A stretch of DNA of 9,228 nt. Source: a bacterium HR27. GTDB lineage: Bacteria > Chloroflexota > Chloroflexia > Thermomicrobiales > Thermomicrobiaceae. The notes beneath the pieces were generated by a model, which was given only the letters and a program-made list of their open reading frames with translations, was not told where the DNA came from and did no database searches. Made by a program: the position numbers and the translations under genes. Positions 1 through 7,133 of this stretch are shown piece by piece (the first letter of the stretch is position 1; every line of letters begins with the position of its first letter). The stretch covers positions 1 through 9,228 of the forward strand of contig BEID01000025.1 in NCBI GenBank assembly GCA_002898975.1, given 5' to 3'.

Positions 1-55
1 GAGGACGAACGGTGCAGTCGATCGGCACGAAACCGGGTATGGAGAGGGAGGGGCG

Positions 56-1528
56 GTGGTGAAAGTCACGGTCGAGCGTCTGCCGCAGAGTACGGTGCGC
101 CTCGACATCGCGGCGGACCAGGAAGAATTCGACGAAGCCGTCAAGCGTGCGTTCCGGCGCATCAGCCAGCGCATCCAGGTGCCGGGCTTCCGTCCGGGGC
201 GTGCGCCGCGACCGCTGGTCGAGCGGCGCGTCGGGCGGGAGTACATCGTCGCCGAGGCGCAGCGCGAGCTGATGGATCGGCTGTACCGTGAGGCTTTGCA
301 GCAACACGGATTGGTTCCGGTTTCCGATCCGCAAGTGGAGGTCTACCAGGAAGAGCCGCTGGCCTTCCGGGTCGAGGTACAGATCTATCCGCGCGCTGAA
401 CTCGATGGCTACCGGGACATCCGTGTGGAACCGCGCGAGGTCACGGTCGCCGAAGAGGAAATCGACGAAGTGATCGAGCAGCTGCGTCGCGGGCAAGCGA
501 TCTGGCGGGTGCCAGCGGAGCCGCGCCGGCCGCAAGATGGCGATCAGGTCGTGGTCGACATCGAAGCGTTCGAGGGTGACCAACCATTCCAGGAACCGCT
601 GCGCAACGCGACGTTCGTGCTGGGCGAGAGCAATCTCTTCGCTGAGATCGATCAGGCCATTCGAAGCCTGCTGCCTGGCGAAGAGGCCGAGTTCGATATC
701 ACTTTTGCCGAGGATGACGAACGCATCAGTCCGGAGCTGCGCGGGAAAACGTTGCATTACAAGGTCAAGCTGCACGAAGTGAAAGAGCGCGAGCTTCCGG
801 AACTCGACGACACGTTCGCGCAGTCGCTGGGCGCTGCGACGCTCGCCGAGCTGCGCGAGCGGATTCGTCGCGACCTGTTGCGGCAGAAGGCCCAGGCGGC
901 TCGGGCCGAGGTGCTCCAGACGGCGGTGGAGCGGTTGGTCGAAGTCGCCAAGCTGGAGCTTCCTCCAGCGCTGATCGACCGCCAGGTGGCGGCCGATATC
1001 GAGCGGCTGCGCGAGCGCCTGCGCCAGCAGGGGACGAGTTTGGAGGAATACTTGCGCTTCCAAGGGAAGACGCTCGAGGAGTTCGCGCAGGAACTTCGAC
1101 CGGAAGCGGAGGCCCGCTTGCGCCGGTACTTCGTCCTGGAGGCGTTCGCCGAGGCGGAGGGGATCCAGGTCAGCGAGGAGGAGCTGGAAGCGGAAATCGA
1201 GCGTCTGGCGACAGCGAGCGGTCGACCGGACGAATACCGGGCCTTCTACAATGTCCCGTCGATCCGCAGCTATCTGGCAGACGAACTGCACGAGCGCAAG
1301 GTCAGCGAACGACTGCTCGAGCTGGTGACGGAAGGCCGTGGTGCGGTCACCGGTGAAGCGGCGGCACTGCTCGCGGGTGGTGAAGAAGAGGAGTCCGGTG
1401 AAGCGCCGTCGAGTGAGCCGGGGGAGGAGCAACCGGTTGCCGGTGCGCCGTTGGCCGAAGCGGAAGCCAGCGGGACCTCGTCGGAATCGAACGAACACGT
1501 TCTCGTCGAAGACAGCGAACGAGGGTGA
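56..1528 (+). CDS. tig: Trigger factor (ribosome-associated chaperone) with acidic C-terminal tail
   Basis: Trigger factor binds the ribosome near the exit tunnel and shelters nascent cytosolic proteins. The 490-aa product has the three-part layout of the family. The N-terminal ribosome-binding domain carries the signature GFRPGRAP at residues 44-51. An FKBP-like domain spans about 160-245. An alpha-helical chaperone domain runs from about 250 to 425 and opens with the typical [12 protein letters not shown] segment. Two features are odd. The FKBP domain lacks the usual IPGFE segment (FAEIDQAI stands at 195-202). The protein also ends in about 64 low-complexity residues rich in Glu, Ser, Gly and Ala, making it longer than the roughly 430-aa E. 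coli protein. The start is GTG at 56 behind a purine-rich GGAGAGGGAGGGG (41-53); an adjacent GTG at 59 is equally possible. It is the first gene of a tig-clpP-clpX operon, with clpP beginning 14 nt after its stop. The family call is secure; the exact start is not. Confidence 0.96.
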   Translation: MVKVTVERLPQSTVRLDIAADQEEFDEAVKRAFRRISQRIQVPGFRPGRAPRPLVERRVGREYIVAEAQRELMDRLYREALQQHGLVPVSDPQVEVYQEEPLAFRVEVQIYPRAELDGYRDIRVEPREVTVAEEEIDEVIEQLRRGQAIWRVPAEPRRPQDGDQVVVDIEAFEGDQPFQEPLRNATFVLGESNLFAEIDQAIRSLLPGEEAEFDITFAEDDERISPELRGKTLHYKVKLHEVKERELPELDDTFAQSLGAATLAELRERIRRDLLRQKAQAARAEVLQTAVERLVEVAKLELPPALIDRQVAADIERLRERLRQQGTSLEEYLRFQGKTLEEFAQELRPEAEARLRRYFVLEAFAEAEGIQVSEEELEAEIERLATASGRPDEYRAFYNVPSIRSYLADELHERKVSERLLELVTEGRGAVTGEAAALLAGGEEEESGEAPSSEPGEEQPVAGAPLAEAEASGTSSESNEHVLVEDSERG

Positions 1529-1532
1529 TCGT

Positions 1533-1538
1533 AGGAGG
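1533..1538 (+). promoter_or_regulatory. Ribosome-binding site of clpP
   Basis: A perfect AGGAGG lies 4 nt before ATG 1543. It decides that start over the in-frame GTG at 1525, which overlaps the tig stop as GTGA but has no comparable site. Confidence 0.8.
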
Positions 1539-1542
1539 GACC

Positions 1543-2160
1543 ATGGACCGGGACATCCGCCCTGAACTCGTCATTCCGATGGTGATCGAAACCACGAGCC
1601 GCGGTGAGCGGGCCTACGACATTTACTCGCGGCTCTTGCGCGACCGTATCATCTTCCTCGGTACGCCGATCGATGACCAGGTTGCCAATGCGGTGATCGC
1701 GCAGATGCTCTTCCTCGCGCACGAGAATCCGGAGGCCGATATCAAGCTCTATATCAACAGCCCGGGCGGGCTCGTGTACGCCGGCCTGGCTATCTACGAC
1801 ACGATGCAGATGATCGAGCCGGACGTGGCGACCTACTGCATCGGGCTCGGCGCAAGCATGGCTGCGGTGCTGCTGGCGGCTGGTGCGAAAGGGAAGCGGT
1901 TTGCCCTGCCGCACTCGCGCGTGCTGATCCACCAGGGTACGTCCGGCTTCCGTGGATCGGTACCCGATATCGAGATCCAGGCTCGTGAGACGCTCAATCT
2001 CACCACCATGTTGACCGAACTGCTGGCCTTCCACACCGGGCAGCCGTTCGAGCGCGTCAAGCGCGATACTGAACGTGACTACTTCATGAGCGCCTATGAG
2101 GCGAAGGAGTACGGTATCGTCGATCACGTGCTCGAGCCGGTCAAATTGCAACGGACGTGA
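1543..2160 (+). CDS. clpP: ATP-dependent Clp protease proteolytic subunit ClpP
   Basis: ClpP is a serine protease that forms a barrel of two stacked heptamers and degrades polypeptides fed in by ClpX or another Clp ATPase. From ATG 1543 the protein is 205 aa, close to the usual size. The catalytic triad reads S105 (GLGASMAAV), H130 (SRVLIHQ) and D179 (RDTERDYF). The Ser-His spacing of 25 and His-Asp spacing of 49 match E. coli ClpP. The INSPGG strand (71-76) and the segment [20 protein letters not shown] (11-30) are hallmark family sequences. By analogy a short N-terminal propeptide, ending near residues 8-10, is probably removed autocatalytically. The gene sits between tig and clpX on one strand, so the protease is probably co-expressed with its unfoldase and the nascent-chain chaperone. 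No anomalies are visible. Confidence 0.97.
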   Translation: MDRDIRPELVIPMVIETTSRGERAYDIYSRLLRDRIIFLGTPIDDQVANAVIAQMLFLAHENPEADIKLYINSPGGLVYAGLAIYDTMQMIEPDVATYCIGLGASMAAVLLAAGAKGKRFALPHSRVLIHQGTSGFRGSVPDIEIQARETLNLTTMLTELLAFHTGQPFERVKRDTERDYFMSAYEAKEYGIVDHVLEPVKLQRT

Positions 2161-2184
2161 GCGATCGAGGGTGGAGAAGGGGCG

Positions 2185-3456
2185 ATGGGAATGACGACAC
2201 GTGGGGGACGGGTCTTTTATCGCTGCTCGTTCTGCGGCAAGAGCCAAGAAGAGGTGCGACGGCTCATTGCCGGCCCGAACGGTGTGTTCATTTGTGACGA
2301 ATGCGTCCAGCTGTGCCAGGAGATCATCCAGGAAGAGGCACCGCAGAAGCGTCCCGCCCCCGCGCTCACGCAGATACCCACGCCGAAGCAGCTCTACGAG
2401 CAGCTCAGCCAGTATGTTATCGGGCAGGAGCGCGCCAAGAAGGTACTCTCGGTCGCTGTGTACAACCACTACAAGCGGATCCTCCTCGGTGAGGAGAGCG
2501 ACGTCGAGTTGCAGAAGAGCAACATTCTCTTGATCGGCCCGACCGGGAGCGGGAAGACGCTTCTTGCCCAAACGCTGGCCAAGCTGTTGGACGTGCCGTT
2601 TTCGATTTCCGATGCGACGACGCTGACCGAGGCCGGGTACGTGGGCGAAGACGTCGAGAACATCCTCCTCCGCCTGATCCAAGCGGCCGGCGGCGACATC
2701 CAGCGTGCCCAGATCGGCATCATCTACATCGACGAGATCGACAAGATCGCACGCAAGAGCGACAGTCCCTCGATTACGCGCGATGTCTCCGGTGAAGGTG
2801 TGCAACAGGCGCTCCTGAAAATCCTGGAGGGTACGATCGCGAACGTGCCGCCACATGGCGGACGGAAGCATCCACACCAGGAGTACATCCAGATCGACAC
2901 GAAAAACATCTTGTTCATCTGCGGTGGTGCGTTCGAGGGACTCGACGAGATCGTGCGCCGGCGGATCGGGAAAGACTCGGCCATCGGCTTCGGCAAATCT
3001 GCTCGACAGAACGGACGAGAAGAGAACGTCCTGCATCACGTCATCCCGGACGATCTCTTGAAGTTCGGGTTGATTCCGGAGTTCATCGGGCGATTGCCGG
3101 GCGTCGCCGCGCTCGATCCCTTGACGCACGATGACCTCGTTCGGATCCTGATCGAGCCGAAGAATGCATTGGTCAAGCAGTATCAGAAGATGTTCGCGAT
3201 GGACAACGTGGAGTTGATCTTCACACCGGATGCCTTGCACGCGACAGCCGATCTGGCAGAGCGACGCGGCACCGGTGCACGCGGTCTGCGCACGACGCTC
3301 GAGGAAGTTCTGCTGGACGTGATGTACGAGCTCCCGTCGATGCAGGGTGTCCGCAAGTGCGTGGTGACCGCCGACGTGATCTACCGGAAGCGCCCACCGC
3401 TTCTGTTGACGGCGAACGACGAGCCGATCGAATTCCAGTACGAGCAAAGCGCCTAA
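2185..3456 (+). CDS. clpX: ATP-dependent Clp protease ATP-binding subunit ClpX
   Basis: ClpX is a hexameric AAA+ unfoldase that recognises tagged or adaptor-delivered proteins and threads them into ClpP. The 423-aa product has every expected element. An N-terminal C4 zinc finger uses C14, C17, C37 and C40. Walker A is GPTGSGKT (118-125) and Walker B is IIYIDEID (179-186). The substrate-gripping pore loop GYVGE is at 151-155, and a second RKH pore loop is at 227-229. The IGF loop that docks onto ClpP is at 267-269, and a sensor-2 GARGLR segment lies near the C-terminus. The intact IGF loop agrees with pairing to the clpP gene that ends 24 nt upstream. ATG 2185 has GGAGAAGGGG (2173-2182) just before it; the in-frame ATG at 2191 is a possible alternative. 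It is the last gene of the operon and is followed by a hairpin. Confidence 0.98.
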   Translation: MGMTTRGGRVFYRCSFCGKSQEEVRRLIAGPNGVFICDECVQLCQEIIQEEAPQKRPAPALTQIPTPKQLYEQLSQYVIGQERAKKVLSVAVYNHYKRILLGEESDVELQKSNILLIGPTGSGKTLLAQTLAKLLDVPFSISDATTLTEAGYVGEDVENILLRLIQAAGGDIQRAQIGIIYIDEIDKIARKSDSPSITRDVSGEGVQQALLKILEGTIANVPPHGGRKHPHQEYIQIDTKNILFICGGAFEGLDEIVRRRIGKDSAIGFGKSARQNGREENVLHHVIPDDLLKFGLIPEFIGRLPGVAALDPLTHDDLVRILIEPKNALVKQYQKMFAMDNVELIFTPDALHATADLAERRGTGARGLRTTLEEVLLDVMYELPSMQGVRKCVVTADVIYRKRPPLLLTANDEPIEFQYEQSA

Positions 3457-3483
3457 GCGCCTGCATCCGCCAGCGAGATGACG

Positions 3484-3516
3484 AACGAGGGCCGGGGGTA
3501 CGCCCCGGCCCTCGTT
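3484..3516. terminator. GC-rich hairpin between convergent clpX and DinB-family genes
   Basis: The arms AACGAGGGCCGGGG (3484-3497) and CCCCGGCCCTCGTT (3503-3516) form a perfect 14-bp stem with a 5-nt loop. The hairpin lies 27 nt after the clpX stop and 15 nt beyond the end of the opposing gene, so it could stop transcription from both sides. It has only two or three T residues after the stem on either strand, so it is not a textbook U-tract terminator. Confidence 0.7.
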
Positions 3517-3531
3517 GTGCACGAACCAGGT

Positions 3532-3996
3532 CTACTCCTTCTTCAGGCGGCGGTGCGGCGAGCGTCGCTTCTCGTACTCGAGAATATCCTGCAGGTGTTC
3601 GCGATAGTGCTCGTAGGTATCCGGCGCGACCAGCTCGCGCGTCAGGACGGGAGTCCGCTCGAGCAGCTCGAGCAGCTTGTCATGTGTCTCGAGGAAGCGG
3701 TCCCAGACCTCACGGAGCGAGAGGTGCTGGTTGCGGCGGATGTCTTCCTCGTTGAACGCGTCGATATCCTCGATCGTCGGGGGCTCGCGCCCTTCCTCGA
3801 GTGCCTGAATACGCTGCATCAAGATGCGTTCCCACGTCGCGATGTGGGCCATCATGTCTTTGAACGAGTACGGACCCCAGGAGCCAGTTTCGACGATCTC
3901 GTGCTCGGTCAAGCTGCGTAGCGCGTTGCGCAATTCGATCCAGGCGCTCTGGATGTCCTGCAGGATAGCCCGTCGCTCGTTGATGTCGAACGTCAC
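3532..3996 (-). CDS. DinB-family four-helix-bundle protein, probably metal-binding
   Basis: The 154-aa, largely helical protein fits the DinB/YfiT-like superfamily, which contains metal-dependent transferases and hydrolases acting on small thiols as well as many proteins of unknown role. Visible family traits are the W40-x-x-Y-S-F-K-D-M-M segment leading into H51 (MMAHIATWE) and the late H130-x3-H134 pair (YEHYREHLQDI). These three histidines are in the expected metal-ligand arrangement. The start is GTG at 3996 in the minus direction, preceded by AGGGAGGGAG 4 nt away. The C-terminus is very basic (KRRSPHRRLKKE). The gene appears monocistronic, convergent with clpX and downstream of the zinc-peptidase terminator. 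The substrate cannot be inferred, and the name DinB should not be read as DNA polymerase IV. I see no clear promoter in the 137 nt between its start and the terminator. Confidence 0.8.
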   Translation of the reverse strand: MTFDINERRAILQDIQSAWIELRNALRSLTEHEIVETGSWGPYSFKDMMAHIATWERILMQRIQALEEGREPPTIEDIDAFNEEDIRRNQHLSLREVWDRFLETHDKLLELLERTPVLTRELVAPDTYEHYREHLQDILEYEKRRSPHRRLKKE

Positions 3997-4133
3997 GCTA
4001 CTCCCTCCCTGTCCCTGTAGCTCGACCCCTCTTCGTGCAGCCTCTCTTCGAGCCTACCACGAGCGATCCGATGGCAGCCTGGTCGGTTCTCTCGGGAAGC
4101 GGGCAGTCGACCGAACGCTCGTCGTGCGTGCGG

Positions 4134-4164
4134 AAACGAAAAGCCCGGGCCGATCGGCCCGGGC
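4134..4164 (-). terminator. Intrinsic terminator of the zinc-peptidase gene
   Basis: Read on the minus strand, a perfect 9-bp stem GCCCGGGCC/GGCCCGGGC with loop GATC (4143-4164) is followed by TTTTCGTTT (4142-4134). It starts 15 nt after the peptidase stop codon. The whole hairpin is a 22-bp perfect palindrome. This is the best-formed Rho-independent terminator in the window. Confidence 0.88.
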
Positions 4165-4179
4165 ACGTGCCACTTCCGT

Positions 4180-4875
4180 TCAGTCGCTCCGGCGCTGCAT
4201 GCCACTGACGACGCTGATCCAGTAGAGGAGGTTTAGCACGGCTGCGACCAGCCCGGCGACATAGGTCAAAGCGGCTGCGTTCAGCACTTCGCGGTTCTGA
4301 TCGAGTTCGGTCCGATCGACGATACCCATTGTCGTCAGAGCCGCCAGTGCTCGCCGGCTGGCGTCGAACTCGACCGGGAGCGTCAGCAAGGCGAAGAGCG
4401 TGCCGCTGGCGAACAGCGCCACACCGAGCCAGGCGAGTCCGGTAATCCCGACCAGGATACCGGCCAGGATCATGATCCAGCCAAGGTTCGTCCCCAGATT
4501 GACGACCGGTACGATAGCGGTCCGCAGCTGCAGCGGCACGTAGCCCTGCTGATGCTGGATGGCGTGACCGGTCTCGTGGGCAGCGATGCCGAGCGCAGCG
4601 ACCGAACGCCCGTAATAGACCGGTTCAGAAAGTCGAACGACGCGGCGGAGCGGATCGTAGTGGTCGGTCAGCTCGCCCGGTGTGACTTCGACTGGTATGT
4701 CGAAGAGGCCGTTGCGATCCAAGATCGCTCGCGCGACCTGTGCACCGGTGAGCCCCAGTCGGTTCGGGATCTGCCCGTATTTCCCAACGGTCGCCCGGAC
4801 ACGCCACTGCGCATAGAGCATCAGCAGCAGCGCCGGCGCGAGGAAGACGAAGTACATCGGATCGAGGTAGAACAT
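4180..4875 (-). CDS. Membrane-embedded neutral zinc metallopeptidase (YugP/Zn_peptidase_2 family)
   Basis: From ATG 4875 the product is 231 aa, close to B. subtilis YugP in size. It has the zincin motif HETGH at residues 100-104 within GIAAHETGHAIQHQQGY. H100 and H104 are predicted zinc ligands and E101 the catalytic base. E169 in the conserved LPVEFDASRRA segment is a plausible third ligand, by inference. Four hydrophobic stretches (about 8-25, 119-143, 145-166 and 203-224) indicate an integral membrane protein with the active site between the first and second. The physiological substrate of this family is not established; membrane-protein quality control is a reasonable guess. The open frame extends 24 codons upstream, but AGGAGG 7 nt before ATG 4875 decides the start. 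The gene is divergent from the isoprenyl synthase gene and ends at a strong terminator. Confidence 0.9.
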   Translation of the reverse strand: MFYLDPMYFVFLAPALLLMLYAQWRVRATVGKYGQIPNRLGLTGAQVARAILDRNGLFDIPVEVTPGELTDHYDPLRRVVRLSEPVYYGRSVAALGIAAHETGHAIQHQQGYVPLQLRTAIVPVVNLGTNLGWIMILAGILVGITGLAWLGVALFASGTLFALLTLPVEFDASRRALAALTTMGIVDRTELDQNREVLNAAALTYVAGLVAAVLNLLYWISVVSGMQRRSD

Positions 4876-4882
4876 CGTTGTC

Positions 4883-4888
4883 CCTCCT
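4883..4888 (-). promoter_or_regulatory. Ribosome-binding site of the zinc peptidase
   Basis: A perfect AGGAGG on the minus strand lies 7 nt before ATG 4875. It supports the shorter protein beginning MFYLDPMYF over the longer open frame. Confidence 0.85.
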
Positions 4889-4902
4889 TCCGGTGACCGT
4901 CC

Positions 4903-4944
4903 CACACCCGAGCAGCCGCTGGTCGTCACGACCGCTCGGGTGTG
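4903..4944. repeat. Nested inverted repeat in a divergent intergenic region (possible operator)
   Basis: The outer arms CACACCCGAGC (4903-4913) and GCTCGGGTGTG (4934-4944) match perfectly over 11 bp with a 20-nt spacer. Within the spacer is GGTCGT-C-ACGACC (4921-4933), a 13-bp near-palindrome abutting the right arm. It lies between the zinc-peptidase start (4875) and the isoprenyl synthase start (5014). It is either a pair of regulator-binding sites or a structured leader. No convincing -35/-10 pair was found around it. Confidence 0.55.
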
Positions 4945-5002
4945 CAACGATCGATATCAAGTATGGCGTGTGTTCCTCGGTATCGTCGAGAGCCGTGGGA
5001 GG

Positions 5003-5007
5003 GGAGG
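5003..5007 (+). promoter_or_regulatory. Ribosome-binding site of the isoprenyl diphosphate synthase
   Basis: GGAGG, within GGGAGGGGAGGAAG (4997-5010), lies 6 nt before GTG 5014. It supports that start over the longer open frame from GTG 4942, whose beginning overlaps the inverted repeat. Confidence 0.8.
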
Positions 5008-5013
5008 AAGCAG

Positions 5014-6048
5014 GTGCCGGATGAACTGACGCACGTCGAAACGATCATGCGAACCCTGGTGGAGCGATATGACGGACATTTCCCGCGAGTGGCTGGAGCT
5101 TTGCCAATTTATCAGGTCATCGCGTATCACCTGGGCTGGATGGATGAGTCGTTGCGTCCCACCCAGGCGTCGAGTGGTAAGCGCTTTCGTCCTCTCCTCT
5201 GCCTCCGTTGTTGTGCTGCTGCCGGAGGCGATCCGTCGCAGGCAGCCTGGATCGCAGCGGCGATCGAACTCCTCCATAACTTCACGTTGATCCATGACGA
5301 TATTCAGGACCGGAGCGAGACGCGACGGCACCGGCCGACTGTTTGGCGGCTCTGGGGTGAGGCCCAGGCGATCAACGCTGGGGATGCGCTCTTCGCGCTG
5401 AGCCAACTGGCTGCGCTGGAAGCGTCCCGCCTTCTCGCGGGTGATCGCAGCAGTGAGCTACTCCAGCGTTTCAACGAGACGACGCTCCGTATCGTCGAGG
5501 GCCAGGTACTCGATTTGAGTTTCGAGCGTTCCGACACGGTCGAAACCGCAGCGTACCTCGCGATGATCGAACGAAAAACCGCAGCCCTGGTAGCGTATGC
5601 CGCGTGGGCCGGGGCGTTCGCTGCTGGCGTGGCGTCGGAGCGAGCGGAAGGGTTCTCCGAGTTCGGGCGCCAGCTCGGCATCGGTTTCCAGCTGCAGGAC
5701 GATTATCTCGGCGTCTGGGGCGATCCCGCAGCGACCGGGAAAGCGCGTGGCGACGATCTGCGGCGCCGCAAGAAGAGCTTGCCGGTCGTCATTCTGCTGG
5801 AACGCCTGAGCCCAGCCGACCGCAGGCGCTTGTTCACGCTGTGGTCTGCGCACGACGAGGTTTCACCGAACGCAGTCGACGAGATCCTCGACTTACTCGA
5901 TCGCTACGACGTGCAGGCGAGCGTCCGGGCGCTGGTACGCGCGTACCACGAGGCAGCGGGCGCTCTGCTGAAGCAGCTGGTACCGGATCCGGAGCGTGCG
6001 CGACCGCTGCGAGAACTCGTCGAGCGCCTCGTGATTCGAGAAGGTTAA
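5014..6048 (+). CDS. Trans-isoprenyl (polyprenyl) diphosphate synthase, likely C20-type
   Basis: The enzyme condenses isopentenyl diphosphate onto an allylic diphosphate in the cytosol to make precursors for carotenoids, quinones or prenyl lipids. The 344-aa product shows the family motifs in order. GKRFRP (55-60) binds isopentenyl diphosphate. The first aspartate-rich motif is DDIQD (95-99). GQ (163-164) and KT (188-189) follow. The second aspartate-rich motif is QDDYLGVWGD (228-237), with K253/K254 after it. The first motif has no two-residue insertion and has F90 five residues before its first Asp. That pattern is typical of geranylgeranyl-type enzymes, so a C20 product is inferred; a longer chain is not excluded. 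No other isoprenoid gene is adjacent. It is divergent from the zinc peptidase, and its stop overlaps the stop of the convergent DUF1786-like gene. Confidence 0.9.
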   Translation: MPDELTHVETIMRTLVERYDGHFPRVAGALPIYQVIAYHLGWMDESLRPTQASSGKRFRPLLCLRCCAAAGGDPSQAAWIAAAIELLHNFTLIHDDIQDRSETRRHRPTVWRLWGEAQAINAGDALFALSQLAALEASRLLAGDRSSELLQRFNETTLRIVEGQVLDLSFERSDTVETAAYLAMIERKTAALVAYAAWAGAFAAGVASERAEGFSEFGRQLGIGFQLQDDYLGVWGDPAATGKARGDDLRRRKKSLPVVILLERLSPADRRRLFTLWSAHDEVSPNAVDEILDLLDRYDVQASVRALVRAYHEAAGALLKQLVPDPERARPLRELVERLVIREG

Positions 6049-7133
6049 CCGGTCGCTCCGGGGAGCAGCGTCGGCTGGGGGCGCCCGGTTTCGCGTTCCA
6101 GGATGCGTAAGGCTGCCTCGACGAGGCCGTACGCGCCGGTCACCATCATGTCACCGAACGGGGCCGCTTCGTACCAACCGAGTGGCCGAGCCAGCGATCG
6201 GTTGGGGCCGGTGATGGCGACGAAGGGGAACGGTGCCGCGCCAGGGTACTCCGCTGTCAGGACTGCCCCATGGCCACCGAGCGCGACGACCTGCTCGTGT
6301 CGCAGCGTCCCTTCTTGCAGCGCGCGTACCAACTCGGCCAGGATGGGTGGGGTTACTCCCCCGGTGTGGTGCTCGAAAAGACCATAGATTCGAGTGCGGC
6401 GCAGCGCGACGGCGAACGTATGCATATTGCCGACGTTCACCACGATCGCGCCATCCTCCTGCGCGGCGGCCCACACCCTCGGATCGCAGAGAGCGCCGAG
6501 GACTGCGGCTGGCCCGGTGTCCATGAGCACGCAACCAGGTACCTGCTGCTGCACGCTGCGCATGCGCAAGAGGTAGGGCGGCGGAATGCGGTAGGCGAGC
6601 ATTCGAACGTCGTTCGTGTGGCTGAGCAAGTCCTGCAGGAATCGGTAACGGTACTCGTGAGCGTCCGTTCGCTCGTCGTACCCATGGTCTTGTACGGCGA
6701 TGGCCCAGATCGGTGGCAACTCGACTTCGAAAGCCCGCAAGGCCGTAGCGAGTGCCGGAACATCGATGTCGCCGAGGTGGACGACCTCGGCACCGAGCGG
6801 TGGGAGCTCGGTGAGGACGATCCCGAGTGCCCGAACACGCTCCAGGTCGTTATGCAATGTGCGGGCAGCCTCGGGATGGGCCGATACCGGAAGTCCAGCT
6901 TCGAGGTGATCGCGGATCGCCTCGCTGCTGGCCCCACCGCCCATCAGAAAACCCGTCAGATGCAGCGGATTCCCGCGTGCAGTGACGGCACGGATGCGCC
7001 TGGCAACCACCTGCGTCTGGGAAGGGAGAACCAGCTTGACGAAATTCTCGGGATTCCGGGTGGATTCGTACAGGACGATGTCCTGCGTCCCGGCACCGAC
7101 GTCGATAGCGAGGATACGGATCACCTGGTTCAT
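6045..7133 (-). CDS. DUF1786-like protein with ASKHA-type nucleotide-binding core
   Basis: The 362-aa protein resembles the DUF1786 family, often labelled 'pyruvate formate-lyase activating enzyme-like'. It has only two cysteines (C201, C216) and no CxxxCxxC cluster, so radical-SAM chemistry is not supported. Instead it looks like an actin/Hsp70/sugar-kinase fold. It has a phosphate-1-like loop DVGAGTQD (11-18), a phosphate-2-like loop VVNVGNMHTFAV (231-242) and a glycine-rich GGHGAV (286-291). Other conspicuous segments are MGGGAS (64-69), AIAVQDHGYDE (144-154) and FEHHTGG (253-259). Nucleotide binding is inferred; reaction and substrate are unknown. ATG 7133 overlaps the phosphoesterase stop as ATGA and lacks a strong ribosome-binding site, pointing to translational coupling. 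The gene is the last of that two-gene operon, and its TAA overlaps the stop of the opposing isoprenyl synthase gene. Confidence 0.72.
   Translation of the reverse strand: MNQVIRILAIDVGAGTQDIVLYESTRNPENFVKLVLPSQTQVVARRIRAVTARGNPLHLTGFLMGGGASSEAIRDHLEAGLPVSAHPEAARTLHNDLERVRALGIVLTELPPLGAEVVHLGDIDVPALATALRAFEVELPPIWAIAVQDHGYDERTDAHEYRYRFLQDLLSHTNDVRMLAYRIPPPYLLRMRSVQQQVPGCVLMDTGPAAVLGALCDPRVWAAAQEDGAIVVNVGNMHTFAVALRRTRIYGLFEHHTGGVTPPILAELVRALQEGTLRHEQVVALGGHGAVLTAEYPGAAPFPFVAITGPNRSLARPLGWYEAAPFGDMMVTGAYGLVEAALRILERETGRPQPTLLPGATG

Noticed and set aside
39..62. A seven-codon ATG-TGA open frame overlapping the start of tig, as a leader peptide
   Set aside because: It consists of the purine-rich ribosome-binding site itself and has no ribosome-binding site of its own; it is most likely coincidental.
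1270..3522. A 750-codon open frame on the minus strand across the end of tig, clpP and clpX
   Set aside because: It is fully antisense to three strongly conserved genes, resembles no known family, is Arg/Asp/His/Leu-rich as expected for a shadow frame, and has no sensible start context. Stop-poor antisense frames are common at this GC content.
3997..4133. Possible small gene or promoter between the DinB-family start and the zinc-peptidase terminator
   Set aside because: Neither strand shows a short frame with a ribosome-binding site or recognisable product. Weak -10-like TAGGCT on the minus strand lacks a matching -35, so I list nothing here beyond the DinB-family ribosome-binding site.
4876..4947. 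A 24-residue N-terminal extension of the zinc peptidase
   Set aside because: The extension is not hydrophobic, overlaps the inverted repeat, and is bypassed by a perfect AGGAGG placed 7 nt before ATG 4875.
6055..6066. GCTCC-GG-GGAGC as a terminator between the convergent isoprenyl synthase and DUF1786-like genes
   Set aside because: A 5-bp stem with a 2-nt loop and no T-run is too weak, and it lies inside the coding end of the minus-strand gene.
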